DNA of 64,000 nt. It comes from Flavimaribacter sp039888615. Lineage in GTDB: Bacteria; Pseudomonadota; Alphaproteobacteria; Rhizobiales; Rhizobiaceae. Shown one piece after another: positions 7,699 through 16,027 of the stretch. The stretch lies in the NCBI GenBank assembly GCA_039888615.1, contig JBDQQS010000004.1; one strand, written 5' to 3'. Numbering within the stretch: the stretch's first letter is position 1; every line of letters starts with the position of its first letter. Under the pieces are notes generated by a model. The model searched no databases. It saw only the letters and a list, made by a program, of their open reading frames with translations, and was not told the origin of the DNA. Position numbers and translations under genes: made by a program.

Positions 7699-9351
7699 GT
7701 GGGCATAAGGAAATGGAAGTCGCGCATCGAGCTCCTTCCCGCCGAAATGTGGGCGTCGAGCGGCGACTGGGAAGGCAAGACGATTGCAACGCGTCTGGAT
7801 GCGCTTTGCGCGAGCGATCCGGATACGATCCTCTTCGTCGATGGCGACGAAACCCTGACTGCGAAAGAAACCCGCGACGCCTCGCTTCGTCTTTGCTCCG
7901 CCTTCGAGAGGCTCGGCCTGCGGCCGGGCGACGTCGTCAGTTTTCAGCTTCCGAACTGGCGCGAAGTCGTGTTTGTCGACCTGGCTTGCGCCTATGGCGG
8001 TTTCGTCTGTAATCCGATCGTTCCGATCTATCGTGAGGCGGAGGTCAAGCATATTATCGAAGACGCCGGCTCCGCGCTGTTTCTTGTTCCCCATCGCTTC
8101 CGGAACTTCGACTATATCGACATGGCGAGACGGATCGGAGACAAGCTCGGCCACACTTTCCGCACGGTTGTCGTGCGACCGGAAGGCGTTGTCGAGGAAA
8201 CGCGATTCGACGACCTTCTTGACGGTGATGATTCCGGCGAAGAGCGGCCGCCCGTCGACGCCAATTCCATCAAGCTCCTCATGTATACGTCGGGCACCAC
8301 GGGGCGCGCCAAGGGCGTCCTTCACAGCCACAACACGATCGGCGCAGAAATAGGGAACTTTATCCGCTATCTTGGAATGAGCGGGAACGACGTGATCCTG
8401 ATGCCGTCTCCGTTGAGCCACATCACAGGGTACCTCTACGGAATTCAGTTGCCGATCACACTCGGCGCCAAGGCGGTTCTGATGGACGCCTGGGAGGTCG
8501 GACGCGCAACGGAACTCATTGATCAGCATCAGGTCACGTTCACCATCGGGGCAACGCCGTTTCTTCAGGAGCTCGCCAGCTTTGCGAAAGCGCAGGGACG
8601 GCGTCTGCCGAGCATGCGCTATTTCGCCAGCGGCGGCGCGCCCGTGCCGCCGGAAATCGTGGAGCGCGCCAACGCTGCGATGGAGAACTGCGCAGCGTTC
8701 AGGGTTTACGGAAGCACGGAAGCGCCGACGGTGACGCTGGGTGTGCCGCAACGCGAGCGGGCCCGGCTTGCGGCGACGACGGAAGGCTTCGTGGTTGGCC
8801 ATGACATCAGGCTCGTCGATCTGGAAGGAAAGGACGTTTCGCCGGGTGAGGAGGGGGAGATCATCACGAGGGGTCCGGAAGTCTGCCTGGGGTACACGCT
8901 TGCCGAGCACAATGACATGGCGTTCGATTCGGATGGATATTTTTACACCGGCGATCTTGCCATGATGACTGACGAAGGATGTCTCGTGATTACCGGTCGC
9001 AAGAAGGATCTGATAATCCGGGGCGGCGAGAATCTCAGTCCAAAGGAGATCGAGGACGAGATCTATAAGCTCGACGCTGTCAAGGAGGCCGCCGTCGTGG
9101 CCATGCCGCATGCCCGTCTTGGAGAAACCGGCTGCGCCTTCGTCGTTCTCCAACCCGGAAAAACATTGAGTTTTGGAGAGTTGGTGGAAAGTCTTGACCG
9201 TTCTGGCCTGGCGCGGCAGAAGTTTCCGGAACGACTGGAGATTGTTTCCGAGGTGCCATACACCGCAGCCGGGAAGGTCAGGAAAGACATGCTTAGAAAG
9301 ATAGCGTACGAGTTTGCTCCGGCCGGCAAGGCGGCTGATGAAAACGGCTAG
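7699..9351 (+). CDS. AMP-forming acyl-CoA synthetase/ligase
   Basis: ANL-superfamily enzyme, 550 residues, that should activate a carboxylic acid to its CoA thioester through an acyl-adenylate. The P-loop YTSGTTGRAKG is near residues 195-205, the A5-type YGSTEAPT is in the middle, the hinge GRKKDLIIRGGENLSPKEIE is near 433-452, and the catalytic lysine is in AAGKVRKD near 526. I chose GTG 7699 because a GGAGGAGG ribosome site lies six bases before it; an in-frame TTG at 7642 has none. Closest named relatives by feel are cyclohexanecarboxylate/medium-chain acyl ligases, but the substrate is open. The 3' end overlaps the tandem TetR gene by 14 bases. Confidence 0.93.
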   Translation: MGIRKWKSRIELLPAEMWASSGDWEGKTIATRLDALCASDPDTILFVDGDETLTAKETRDASLRLCSAFERLGLRPGDVVSFQLPNWREVVFVDLACAYGGFVCNPIVPIYREAEVKHIIEDAGSALFLVPHRFRNFDYIDMARRIGDKLGHTFRTVVVRPEGVVEETRFDDLLDGDDSGEERPPVDANSIKLLMYTSGTTGRAKGVLHSHNTIGAEIGNFIRYLGMSGNDVILMPSPLSHITGYLYGIQLPITLGAKAVLMDAWEVGRATELIDQHQVTFTIGATPFLQELASFAKAQGRRLPSMRYFASGGAPVPPEIVERANAAMENCAAFRVYGSTEAPTVTLGVPQRERARLAATTEGFVVGHDIRLVDLEGKDVSPGEEGEIITRGPEVCLGYTLAEHNDMAFDSDGYFYTGDLAMMTDEGCLVITGRKKDLIIRGGENLSPKEIEDEIYKLDAVKEAAVVAMPHARLGETGCAFVVLQPGKTLSFGELVESLDRSGLARQKFPERLEIVSEVPYTAAGKVRKDMLRKIAYEFAPAGKAADENG

Positions 9352-10582
9352 GAAGAAGAAATCACGCGGCGATCAGCAGCGCGAGCGACGCGAAGCCCTG
9401 ATCAGCGCCGGACTGCGGATCGTCTCCAGGTATGGCTACGTGAACGCTTCGGTCTCGCGCGTTACGGCCGCGGCGGGTCTCGCACAGGGGACCCTCTATT
9501 CCTATTTCGACAGCCACCAGGCCTACCTGGAAGAACTGCTGAAAGTGGAAGGCGCGAGGTTCTTTCGGCTGATCAACAAGCACACTGTGATCAGCGACAA
9601 TTTCTTTGATACTGAGCGCTCGGCGTTTCTCGCCTATTCACGTTATCTGAAGCGCCATCCCTATTTTCTCCGCGTTCTGACGGATGCGGAAAGCGCGGCG
9701 CCGACCAGCTACACGCAGCATATGGATCGCGTTGAGGGCCGATATCTGAAGGCCTTGCAGCGCGCTGCGGACGAGGGTCAGTTGCGGCTGCAGAATCAGG
9801 ACGCCTTTCGCGATATCGGCGAGGTGCTGGGCGGCTCCTATGGTCACCTGGGGCTGGGCGCGCAGGCTCGTCCTTTCGACGGCGACGCAACGAACGGGCT
9901 TTTCCCCGAGTGGGTCGCGGACACGTATATAGGCTTCATACGGCGCGGCATCGACGAGCCGATCGAGGCGCGCATGCCGTCATCCGTTCCGCTTGTCGAG
10001 AACCAGTCCATGACGACCCGGGAGGCCTTGCTGGAGGCGGCTGCGCGAGTCGTCTGGAATGTCGGTTTCGCCGATGCGACGATCAAGGCGATCGTCGAGG
10101 AGGCCGATCTGGCTGTCGGAACTTTTTACAGTCATTTCGACAGCCAGCAGGAAATATTCGACGAACTGCTCAATCACGTCAGGGCGAAGATGATCGCCCA
10201 CATTCGTCTGTTCGTCGCGGGAAACACCCGCTTCATCGACCGCGAATACGCAGGCTTTGTCGGCTTTTTCGACTATCTCCGTCATCAGCCGTGGTACATC
10301 AGGATCGAGTCGGCCGCTGCCGTTTATGCGACGGAAACCTACCGCAGACATTTTTTCGATCTGGCGGACAGCTACGTCCGCACGATGCGTCGGGCGCAGG
10401 CGAATGGAGAACTCTTGCGGTTCAAGGAGAGAGATCTGCCCGTTCTGGCCTATATCATGATGGCCGCCCGGCATTATTTTGCAGCCCGTTATCTGCCTCC
10501 GACGGCGGAGGACCGGTCGCTTCCCGGTCATATCTTCGATACCTATCGGAGTTTTCTGGAGCAGGGTCTGGAAGCGCGGTAA
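9338..10582 (+). CDS. Tandem TetR-family regulator (two TetR units in one polypeptide)
   Basis: 414 residues containing two complete TetR-like units. Unit 1 has its helix-turn-helix near 18-65 (SVSRVTAAAGLAQGTLYSYF) and unit 2 near 227-275 (TIKAIVEEADLAVGTFYSHF), each followed by an all-helical ligand/dimer domain. Ordinary TetR proteins are about 200 residues and bind as homodimers; here one chain could act as its own pseudo-dimer. ATG 9338 lies inside the end of the ligase gene, so the two are coupled. A ligand such as the substrate acyl-CoA is plausible, and the 8-3-8 palindromes at 5102, 7620 and 10691 are its likely sites (inference). Confidence 0.9.
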   Translation: MKTARKKKSRGDQQRERREALISAGLRIVSRYGYVNASVSRVTAAAGLAQGTLYSYFDSHQAYLEELLKVEGARFFRLINKHTVISDNFFDTERSAFLAYSRYLKRHPYFLRVLTDAESAAPTSYTQHMDRVEGRYLKALQRAADEGQLRLQNQDAFRDIGEVLGGSYGHLGLGAQARPFDGDATNGLFPEWVADTYIGFIRRGIDEPIEARMPSSVPLVENQSMTTREALLEAAARVVWNVGFADATIKAIVEEADLAVGTFYSHFDSQQEIFDELLNHVRAKMIAHIRLFVAGNTRFIDREYAGFVGFFDYLRHQPWYIRIESAAAVYATETYRRHFFDLADSYVRTMRRAQANGELLRFKERDLPVLAYIMMAARHYFAARYLPPTAEDRSLPGHIFDTYRSFLEQGLEAR

Positions 10583-10690
10583 GCTGCTCCAGGCAATTGT
10601 TTTCAATATACAAATAGATCCGTTGGTGTGGCTGTCCGGCGAAAGCGACAGCGCGCCCAAATCATTGATGCCCGGCTCCAAACAATATCC

Positions 10691-10709
10691 GAATATTGGT
10701 TCAAAATTC
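10691..10709. promoter_or_regulatory. Near-perfect palindrome, putative TetR operator (site 3), next to a -35-like box
   Basis: GAATATTG-GTT-CAAAATTC: the left half is identical to the consensus half-site, and the right half has one change in eight. Two bases downstream, TTGACA at 10712-10717 matches a -35 hexamer, though the expected -10 position (about 10735-10740, CATCAT) is weak. The site is 60-80 bases before the hydrolase/E1/lipoyl operon and so belongs to its promoter. Confidence 0.65.
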
Positions 10710-10769
10710 TATTGACATCCAGGGCTGGTTTGCCCATCATCCGGGCATTCAAATTTTTGGGAGGTTCCA

Positions 10770-11684
10770 ATGCAGAAGGTCGAGTTCAAGAGTGGTGGAG
10801 AAACACTGAGCGGAGTTTATATCCGCCCGGAAAATGCGTCCGGAGACGTTCCGATCGTCGTCATGGCTGGCGGATGGTGCTACACCAAGGAAGTCGTCAT
10901 GCCGCACTACGCCAAGTTCTTCCATGACATCGGCTGCGCCACTCTTTATTTCGACTATCGCAATTTCGGTGAGAGCACCGGCGAACCGCGCCAGCATCTC
11001 GATCCGTGGGAGCAGATCGAGGACTATCAGAATGCCTTTTCATTCGCTGAAACGCTGGACGGCATCGACATCGCGCGTTCTGGATACTGGGGCATTTCCT
11101 ATTCGGGCGGCCACGCCATCATTCTGAACGCGATTGATTCGCGCGCCGCGTGGACGATCTCGACTGTGCCCGTTGTCGACGGCTTCCAGACGATGCGTCG
11201 GTGTCATGGCGAGCGTCGCTACGCCGAGTTGCTCAAGGTCATCGCTGAAGATCGCAAGAACCGGTACGAGGGGAAACCGAGCGCGCGTCTGGCGATGTCG
11301 CCGGAATCCGATCCGTCGAAGGAAATGAGCTCTTGGCCTTTCCCGCACGTATATGCCGGATTCATGGGGATCAAGGCGAACGAGGCGCCGCTTCATGAGC
11401 ACTGGAACACTGTCGAGTCGGTCGAACTGCTGCTTCGTTATGTCGTCAAACCCTATGCGGAGCGCATTATCGAAACGCCCGCCATGGTGGCGCTCGCCAA
11501 GGCGGACAACATCACCTCTGCGGACCTCGAAGTCGAGATTTTCAACGCCATCCCGTGCGCGGACAAGGAACTCGCTGTCGTGCGCGGCGTCGATCACATG
11601 AGCCTTTACACAAACACGGACCACCTTGGAAAGATCGCCAAAGTCCAGGCCAACTGGCTTGAGGACTTGTTGAAGCGGATCTGA
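10770..11684 (+). CDS. Alpha/beta hydrolase (S15-like GxSYxG motif), copy 1
   Basis: 304-residue cytosolic alpha/beta hydrolase. The nucleophile elbow is GISYSGGH with Ser110. The likely acid is in LAKADNITSAD and the likely histidine in RGVDHMSLY near the C-terminus. The N-terminal strand carries VVMAGGWCY, an oxyanion-side loop. A paralogue with the same elements (GGWCY, QHLDPW, GISYSGGH, VPVVDG, SSWPFP) is encoded at 14799-15716 in the same operon. No signal peptide. The ATG is preceded by a GGGAGG site. Serine hydrolase or, given the neighbouring E1 and lipoyl genes, an acyltransferase-like role as in AcoC proteins is possible (inference). Confidence 0.88.
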   Translation: MQKVEFKSGGETLSGVYIRPENASGDVPIVVMAGGWCYTKEVVMPHYAKFFHDIGCATLYFDYRNFGESTGEPRQHLDPWEQIEDYQNAFSFAETLDGIDIARSGYWGISYSGGHAIILNAIDSRAAWTISTVPVVDGFQTMRRCHGERRYAELLKVIAEDRKNRYEGKPSARLAMSPESDPSKEMSSWPFPHVYAGFMGIKANEAPLHEHWNTVESVELLLRYVVKPYAERIIETPAMVALAKADNITSADLEVEIFNAIPCADKELAVVRGVDHMSLYTNTDHLGKIAKVQANWLEDLLKRI

Positions 11685-11746
11685 CCGGATCAGCCGGGAG
11701 CGGCGCGCTTAATCGCCGCTCCGCAAACCAACAGCGGTTGCTTGAC

Positions 11747-12727
11747 ATGATATCCAACACGCGCGCGGCGGGGTCTCTTGATCTGCTGCGAATGATGCTG
11801 ACGATCCGCAAGGCGGAAGAGCGCCTCGCAAGCGACTTCAAGGCGGGGTTGCTCCCGGGGCCGGTGCATCTCTATATCGGCCAGGAGGCGGTCGCGACCG
11901 GTGTGTGCGCCGGGCTTGACGATCGCGACTGGATCACGTCCACCCATCGCGGTCACGGCCACTTCCTCGCCAAGGGCGGCGACCCGAAAGCCATGTTTGC
12001 TGAAATCTACGGAAGAAGCACCGGGATTTGCGGTGGCTTCGGCGGGTCCATGCACGTCGCCGATGTTTCGAAAGGCATCCTCGGCGCAAACGGCATCGTC
12101 GGCGGCGGCATTGCGCTCGCAACGGGCGCAGCCCTTGCCACACAGCTCGATGGCGAAAATCGCGTCGGCGTCTGCTTCTTCGGCGACGGAGCTGCGGCTC
12201 AGGGCGTCCTCGGAGAGGCGCTCAATGTTGCGTCGCTCTGGAAACTGCCGCTGATCCTCGTTTGCGAGAACAACGGATTTTCCGAGTTTTCTCCAAGCAA
12301 CAACGTGATCGCAGGCGACATTTACAGGCGGGCCGAACCGTATGGAGTGCCGTCCGTCCGGATCGACGGCAACGATCTCGACGCCGTTCTGGACGCTTCC
12401 AGAACCGCTCTGGACCGGGCTCGGAATGGCGGGGGCGGCACGCTGATCGAAGCGCTGACCTACCGGATACACGGTCATGTCGAGGGTGAGCAGGCGTTTT
12501 TGAAAACCCGCTATCGGGAAGACGACGAAATCGAACGCTGGCGTGGGGAAGATCCGATCGAGCGTTATGCGCGCCGGCTTGTGGACCAGGGCGAGATGGC
12601 GTCCGGCAAATTCGCCGAAATGGAAGAAGACATCGGCCGAATGATCAAGGACGCAGCGGATTGCGTTGCAGACGATCCCTATCCCGAAATCGGCAATCTC
12701 GAACGGCACCGACTGGGGGCTGAATGA
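11747..12727 (+). CDS. Thiamine-diphosphate dehydrogenase E1 component, alpha subunit (acetoin/pyruvate type)
   Basis: 326 residues. The ThDP/Mg2+ motif begins GDGAAAQG at 146 and ends with the asparagines of CENNGFSE at 175-176. STHRGHGHFLAKG and GGFGGSMHVAD are typical of acetoin dehydrogenase and pyruvate dehydrogenase alpha subunits. E1 decarboxylates a 2-oxoacid, or cleaves an acetoin-like hydroxyketone, and passes the acyl group to a lipoyl domain. ATG 11747 was chosen; a TTG nine bases upstream is an alternative and neither has a strong ribosome site. It overlaps the beta-subunit gene by four bases and sits between two paralogous alpha/beta hydrolase genes. Confidence 0.92.
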   Translation: MISNTRAAGSLDLLRMMLTIRKAEERLASDFKAGLLPGPVHLYIGQEAVATGVCAGLDDRDWITSTHRGHGHFLAKGGDPKAMFAEIYGRSTGICGGFGGSMHVADVSKGILGANGIVGGGIALATGAALATQLDGENRVGVCFFGDGAAAQGVLGEALNVASLWKLPLILVCENNGFSEFSPSNNVIAGDIYRRAEPYGVPSVRIDGNDLDAVLDASRTALDRARNGGGGTLIEALTYRIHGHVEGEQAFLKTRYREDDEIERWRGEDPIERYARRLVDQGEMASGKFAEMEEDIGRMIKDAADCVADDPYPEIGNLERHRLGAE

Positions 12728-13704
12728 TGCGCAAGCGTATGATCCACGCCATAAACGATGCTCTGTTCGAGGAAATGGAGCGCGATGAACGCGTCATCCT
12801 GATCGGCGAGGATGTCGGGGCTTCGATATTTGGCGATACGCGCGGCCTCTTGGACCGTTTCGGCCCGGATCGTGTCCGGGATACGCCGATCTCGGAGGCG
12901 GTCATGAGCGGCATGGCGGTTGGCGCAGCCGCAGCCGGTTACCGCGTCGTATGTCATCTCATGTATGCGAATTTCATCTACACGGCTTTCGATGCGATCG
13001 CCAATCAGGCTTCGCGCCTGAGGCTGATGACGAACGGCCAGATACGATTGCCCGTGGTCTTCATGGCCGCCGGCGGCGGCGGACGCTCGAACGCCGGTCA
13101 GCACTCCGATTATCCGCATGCGCCTGTGGCCTCGCTAGGAGGCGTCTATGTGGCGACGCCGTCCTGTTCGGCAGACGCGAAGGGGTTGCTGAAGACGGCG
13201 ATCCGCACCGACGATCCGGTGTTCTTCCTGCAGCCCACGAGCCGTGGCGGAGAAATGGGGGATATCCCGGAAGGCGATCACACGGTTCCGCTGGTCAGCG
13301 CGCATGTGGCGCGGCAGGGCGATGACGTGACGATCGTCGCTGTCGGCGCGATGCTGCGTATCGCCATGCGCGCCGCCGACGCGCTCGCCGAAGAAGGCGT
13401 TTCCGTCGAGATCGTCGATCCGCGCACTTCCTATCCGCTGGATGAGGACGTCATTCTCGCTTCCGTGAGGAAGACCGGCCATCTGGTGGTTGTGGACGAG
13501 GCGCGCGCGGCCGGCAGCGTTGCAAACCATATCTCGGCCCTTGTTTGCGAAAAGGCGTTTTCTGCGCTGAGGGCGCCGATCATCCCGGTGACGACACCGG
13601 ATCTGGCGGTCGCCTATTCACCTCCGCTGGAGAAGGCGATGATACCGGGGCCCGAAGACGTCGTGGCCGCAGTTCAAAGACTGATCAAGGAGACGGGGCA
13701 ATGA
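12724..13704 (+). CDS. Thiamine-diphosphate dehydrogenase E1 component, beta subunit
   Basis: 326 residues with the transketolase pyrimidine-binding domain first (GEDVGASIFG, DTPISEAVMSGMAVGAA; the Glu of ISEA activates ThDP) and the C-terminal transketolase domain after about residue 195. The middle block GGGGRSNAGQHSD corresponds to the GGQHSQ block of pyruvate and acetoin E1beta subunits. ATGA overlap at both ends, with E1alpha before and the lipoyl-domain gene after, indicates tight coupling and near-equal expression. No E3 lipoamide dehydrogenase or catalytic E2 domain is in this window, so reoxidation must use enzymes encoded elsewhere. Confidence 0.92.
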   Translation: MMRKRMIHAINDALFEEMERDERVILIGEDVGASIFGDTRGLLDRFGPDRVRDTPISEAVMSGMAVGAAAAGYRVVCHLMYANFIYTAFDAIANQASRLRLMTNGQIRLPVVFMAAGGGGRSNAGQHSDYPHAPVASLGGVYVATPSCSADAKGLLKTAIRTDDPVFFLQPTSRGGEMGDIPEGDHTVPLVSAHVARQGDDVTIVAVGAMLRIAMRAADALAEEGVSVEIVDPRTSYPLDEDVILASVRKTGHLVVVDEARAAGSVANHISALVCEKAFSALRAPIIPVTTPDLAVAYSPPLEKAMIPGPEDVVAAVQRLIKETGQ

Positions 13705-13940
13705 AGGCGGTTCTGAAACTTCCGAAGCTTTCCATGAACATGGAAGAGGGCACCCTGACGGAATGGCACAAGGCCGAAGGCGACAGCTTCAAGGAAGGCG
13801 ATATTCTTTACGCCGTGGAAACCGAAAAGGTCGTGAGCGAAGTGGAAGCTCCCTGCGACGGAACGCTTCTGTCAATCATTGCCGGGGAGGGCAGCGAACT
13901 GGAAGTCGGCGCGCCGGTCTGCCGTATTGAACAGGGCTGA
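13701..13940 (+). CDS. Free-standing lipoyl-domain carrier protein
   Basis: 79 residues forming one lipoyl/biotinyl domain and nothing else. The lipoylation lysine is K43 in the hairpin VETEKVVSEVEAP, and the symmetric half is seen in KLPKLSMNMEEGTL at the N-terminus. In pyruvate, branched-chain or acetoin systems such a domain is normally fused to a CAT-type acyltransferase or, in AcoC proteins, to an alpha/beta hydrolase domain. Here the gene encodes only the domain, starts at an ATGA overlap with E1beta and stops 24 bases before the enoyl-CoA hydratase gene. It should shuttle the acyl group generated by E1; which partner receives it is unknown. Confidence 0.92.
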   Translation: MKAVLKLPKLSMNMEEGTLTEWHKAEGDSFKEGDILYAVETEKVVSEVEAPCDGTLLSIIAGEGSELEVGAPVCRIEQG

Positions 13941-13964
13941 GCGCCATTTTCGGGAGGAGTTAGC

Positions 13965-14762
13965 ATGAGTTGGACAGACGCATACGAGACGATCCGGTTT
14001 GAGCGAAGAGGTCGTGTCATCACGGCGATCCTGAACCTCCCGGACAGTCTGAACGCCGTCAACGCCCGGATGCATACGGAACTGTCGCGGGTCTTTGTCG
14101 ATCTCAACGACGATCCGGAGTCGGACATTGTTGTCCTGACAGGCGCGGGAAGGGCTTTCTGCGCCGGCGGCGACATGGATTGGATGCAGGACGCTATCGA
14201 TGCGCCGCGTCTGTTCGAACAGACCGCCTATGAAGCAAAACGCATTGTCTTTACGCAGCTCGATCTCGAGAAGCCGCTGATATGCCGCATGAACGGCCAT
14301 GCAATCGGGCTCGGCGGGACGATTGCGCTCGGTTGCGACGTCGTCATTGCAGACGAGCGCGCGAAACTCGGTGACCCGCATGTTACGGTCGGTCTCGTCG
14401 CGGGCGATGGCGGCGCAGTGCTGTGGTCGCATCTGATCGGCTATCTTCGCGCCAAGGAATATCTCCTGACAGGCGACTTGATACCGGCGCCTGAGGCCGC
14501 CCGCATGGGTCTGATCAATCGCGCCGTTTCTGCTGACAGTCTCGACGATGACGTCTACCAGCTCGCTGATCGTCTTGCATCGGGCGCCCGAAAGGCGATC
14601 CGCTGGACGAAGGTCGTGTCGAACCTGGCGTTGAAACAGGTGGCGCACGCAGTGATGGATCCGAGCATTGCGTATGAGTCGCTTTCGAACGTTTCGGACG
14701 ACCACAGGGAAGCTGTTGCGGCGTTCCGCGAAAAACGCGCGCCGAAATTTACCGGAAACTGA
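13965..14762 (+). CDS. Enoyl-CoA hydratase/isomerase family protein
   Basis: Crotonase superfamily, 265 residues. The oxyanion-hole elements are GAGRAFCAGGDMDWM (about 65-79) and the GHAIGLGGTIALGCD segment (about 110-125); DPHVTVGLVAGDGG covers the third active-site region. The residue after DPHVTVGL is Val rather than the Glu of canonical hydratases, while Asp in AGDGG is retained, so isomerase, hydrolase or C-C bond-cleaving activity is as likely as hydration. The start ATG has a GGGAGGAG site. Lying in the operon with acyl-CoA ligase and E1 genes, it probably handles a CoA ester made by the acyl-CoA dehydrogenase of the opposite arm. Confidence 0.9.
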   Translation: MSWTDAYETIRFERRGRVITAILNLPDSLNAVNARMHTELSRVFVDLNDDPESDIVVLTGAGRAFCAGGDMDWMQDAIDAPRLFEQTAYEAKRIVFTQLDLEKPLICRMNGHAIGLGGTIALGCDVVIADERAKLGDPHVTVGLVAGDGGAVLWSHLIGYLRAKEYLLTGDLIPAPEAARMGLINRAVSADSLDDDVYQLADRLASGARKAIRWTKVVSNLALKQVAHAVMDPSIAYESLSNVSDDHREAVAAFREKRAPKFTGN

Positions 14763-14798
14763 TGCGCGCAGCGAACCTGCGCATGAGGAGAACGTGAA

Positions 14799-15716
14799 GT
14801 GACCGAACGTATCGATGTCGAATTCCAGTCGGAGGGCGCAACCTGCCGGGCATGGTTCTATCGGGGGCACCCCACGGAGAAGCGGCCTACCGTGGTGCTT
14901 GCGGGCGGCTGGTGCTATGTCCGCGAGATCGTGATGCCGGTCTATGCCCAGGCTTTCGCCGAGGCCGGCGTCAACGCCATGATCTTCGATTATCGCAATC
15001 TCGGCGTATCGGACGGCGACAACCGCCAGCACCTCGACCCGTGGGCGCAGATCCGCGACTACCAGAACGCGCTGAGTTTCCTGGAGCGCCACGAGAACGT
15101 CGATCCGGACCGGCTCGGCGTGTGGGGCATCTCCTATTCAGGCGGCCATGCGCTGATCCTTGCCGCAACCGATCCCCGCATCAAGGCGATTGTCAGCCAG
15201 ATTCCGGTGGTCGACGGATACGAGAACATGCGCCGCGCCCATGGCACGATGGAATACCGGGCGCTTTGGGATCTGATCCTGAAGGACCGGGCGTTGCGCT
15301 ACGAGAAGCCCGGCGAACGGCTCTACCTGCCGCATGCGACGGAAGACTCGTCTAGGGAAGTCTCTTCGTGGCCGTTCCCCGAGACGGTCCGCACATTCAT
15401 GAAGATCAAGGAAACGGAAGCTCCCTTGTATGAGAACAAGAGCACGGTGGAGTCCGTCGACCTGCTCCTGAATTACGATGTCGGCCCGTTCGTCAGGCGC
15501 ATCTATGACACGCCGACATTGATGATCGTCGCGGAAGGCGATGACCTGACGCTGTGGGATCTCGAGATCAATGCGTTCAACCAGATTCCCACGAACAAGA
15601 AGAAGCTCGAAGTGCTGCCGCATACCAGTCACATGACGCTTTATTCGGACAAGTCGAAGGTGGAAAAGGCGGCCGAGATGGCGACCGCCTGGTTCGTCGA
15701 GACCTTGAAGCCCTGA
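14799..15716 (+). CDS. Alpha/beta hydrolase (S15-like GxSYxG motif), copy 2
   Basis: 305 residues, clear paralogue of the product of 10770-11684: both share GGWCY, a DYRN-x-G segment, QHLDPW, the GISYSGGHA elbow with the nucleophilic serine, PVVDG and SSWPFP. The acid is probably in AEGDDLTLWD and the histidine in PHTSHMTLY. GTG at 14799 was chosen for its GAGGAG site eight bases upstream. It is the last gene of the plus-strand catabolic operon. Retention of two diverged copies suggests two substrates or a hetero-oligomer; neither is proven. Confidence 0.88.
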   Translation: MTERIDVEFQSEGATCRAWFYRGHPTEKRPTVVLAGGWCYVREIVMPVYAQAFAEAGVNAMIFDYRNLGVSDGDNRQHLDPWAQIRDYQNALSFLERHENVDPDRLGVWGISYSGGHALILAATDPRIKAIVSQIPVVDGYENMRRAHGTMEYRALWDLILKDRALRYEKPGERLYLPHATEDSSREVSSWPFPETVRTFMKIKETEAPLYENKSTVESVDLLLNYDVGPFVRRIYDTPTLMIVAEGDDLTLWDLEINAFNQIPTNKKKLEVLPHTSHMTLYSDKSKVEKAAEMATAWFVETLKP

Positions 15717-16027
15717 GCCTGTTCTGGCCGATTTCAAATCCACAACGACGGGCTATTTCAACTGAAATTTTGCTGGTTTGAAAGTTGCCCGGCCGCAGCG
15801 GGCGCTTTCAACCGCGCTTACGCAAATCGAGTGCTCCAGGCGCCCGACGACGGGAACAATCGTGTCTTGATCCTGTAACTTTGTTCGCACAAAGTCCGCG
15901 ATGTCCCGTCCAACGGAGGCGCCCCAGACCGTGGATCCTTCCAGGAATATCTGAAGCGACAGCTTTCGGAGATATTGCTTCCGCAGAACAGGACGCCGCG
16001 CCACACACCGCAACGCAAGGCCAATCC
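15717..16027. other. Intergenic region before the metallophosphoesterase gene
   Basis: About 310 bases with no convincing gene. An open frame runs through part of it in phase with the downstream gene, but it has no ribosome site and an amino-acid mix typical of GC-rich noncoding sequence. I saw no clear terminator for the catabolic operon and no operator palindrome; the 3' part presumably carries the promoter of the metallophosphoesterase. Confidence 0.5.

Noticed and set aside
7630..9153. Open frame of about 500 codons opposite the acyl-CoA ligase
   Set aside because: No family resemblance, no ribosome site, and the opposite strand has all ANL ligase motifs.
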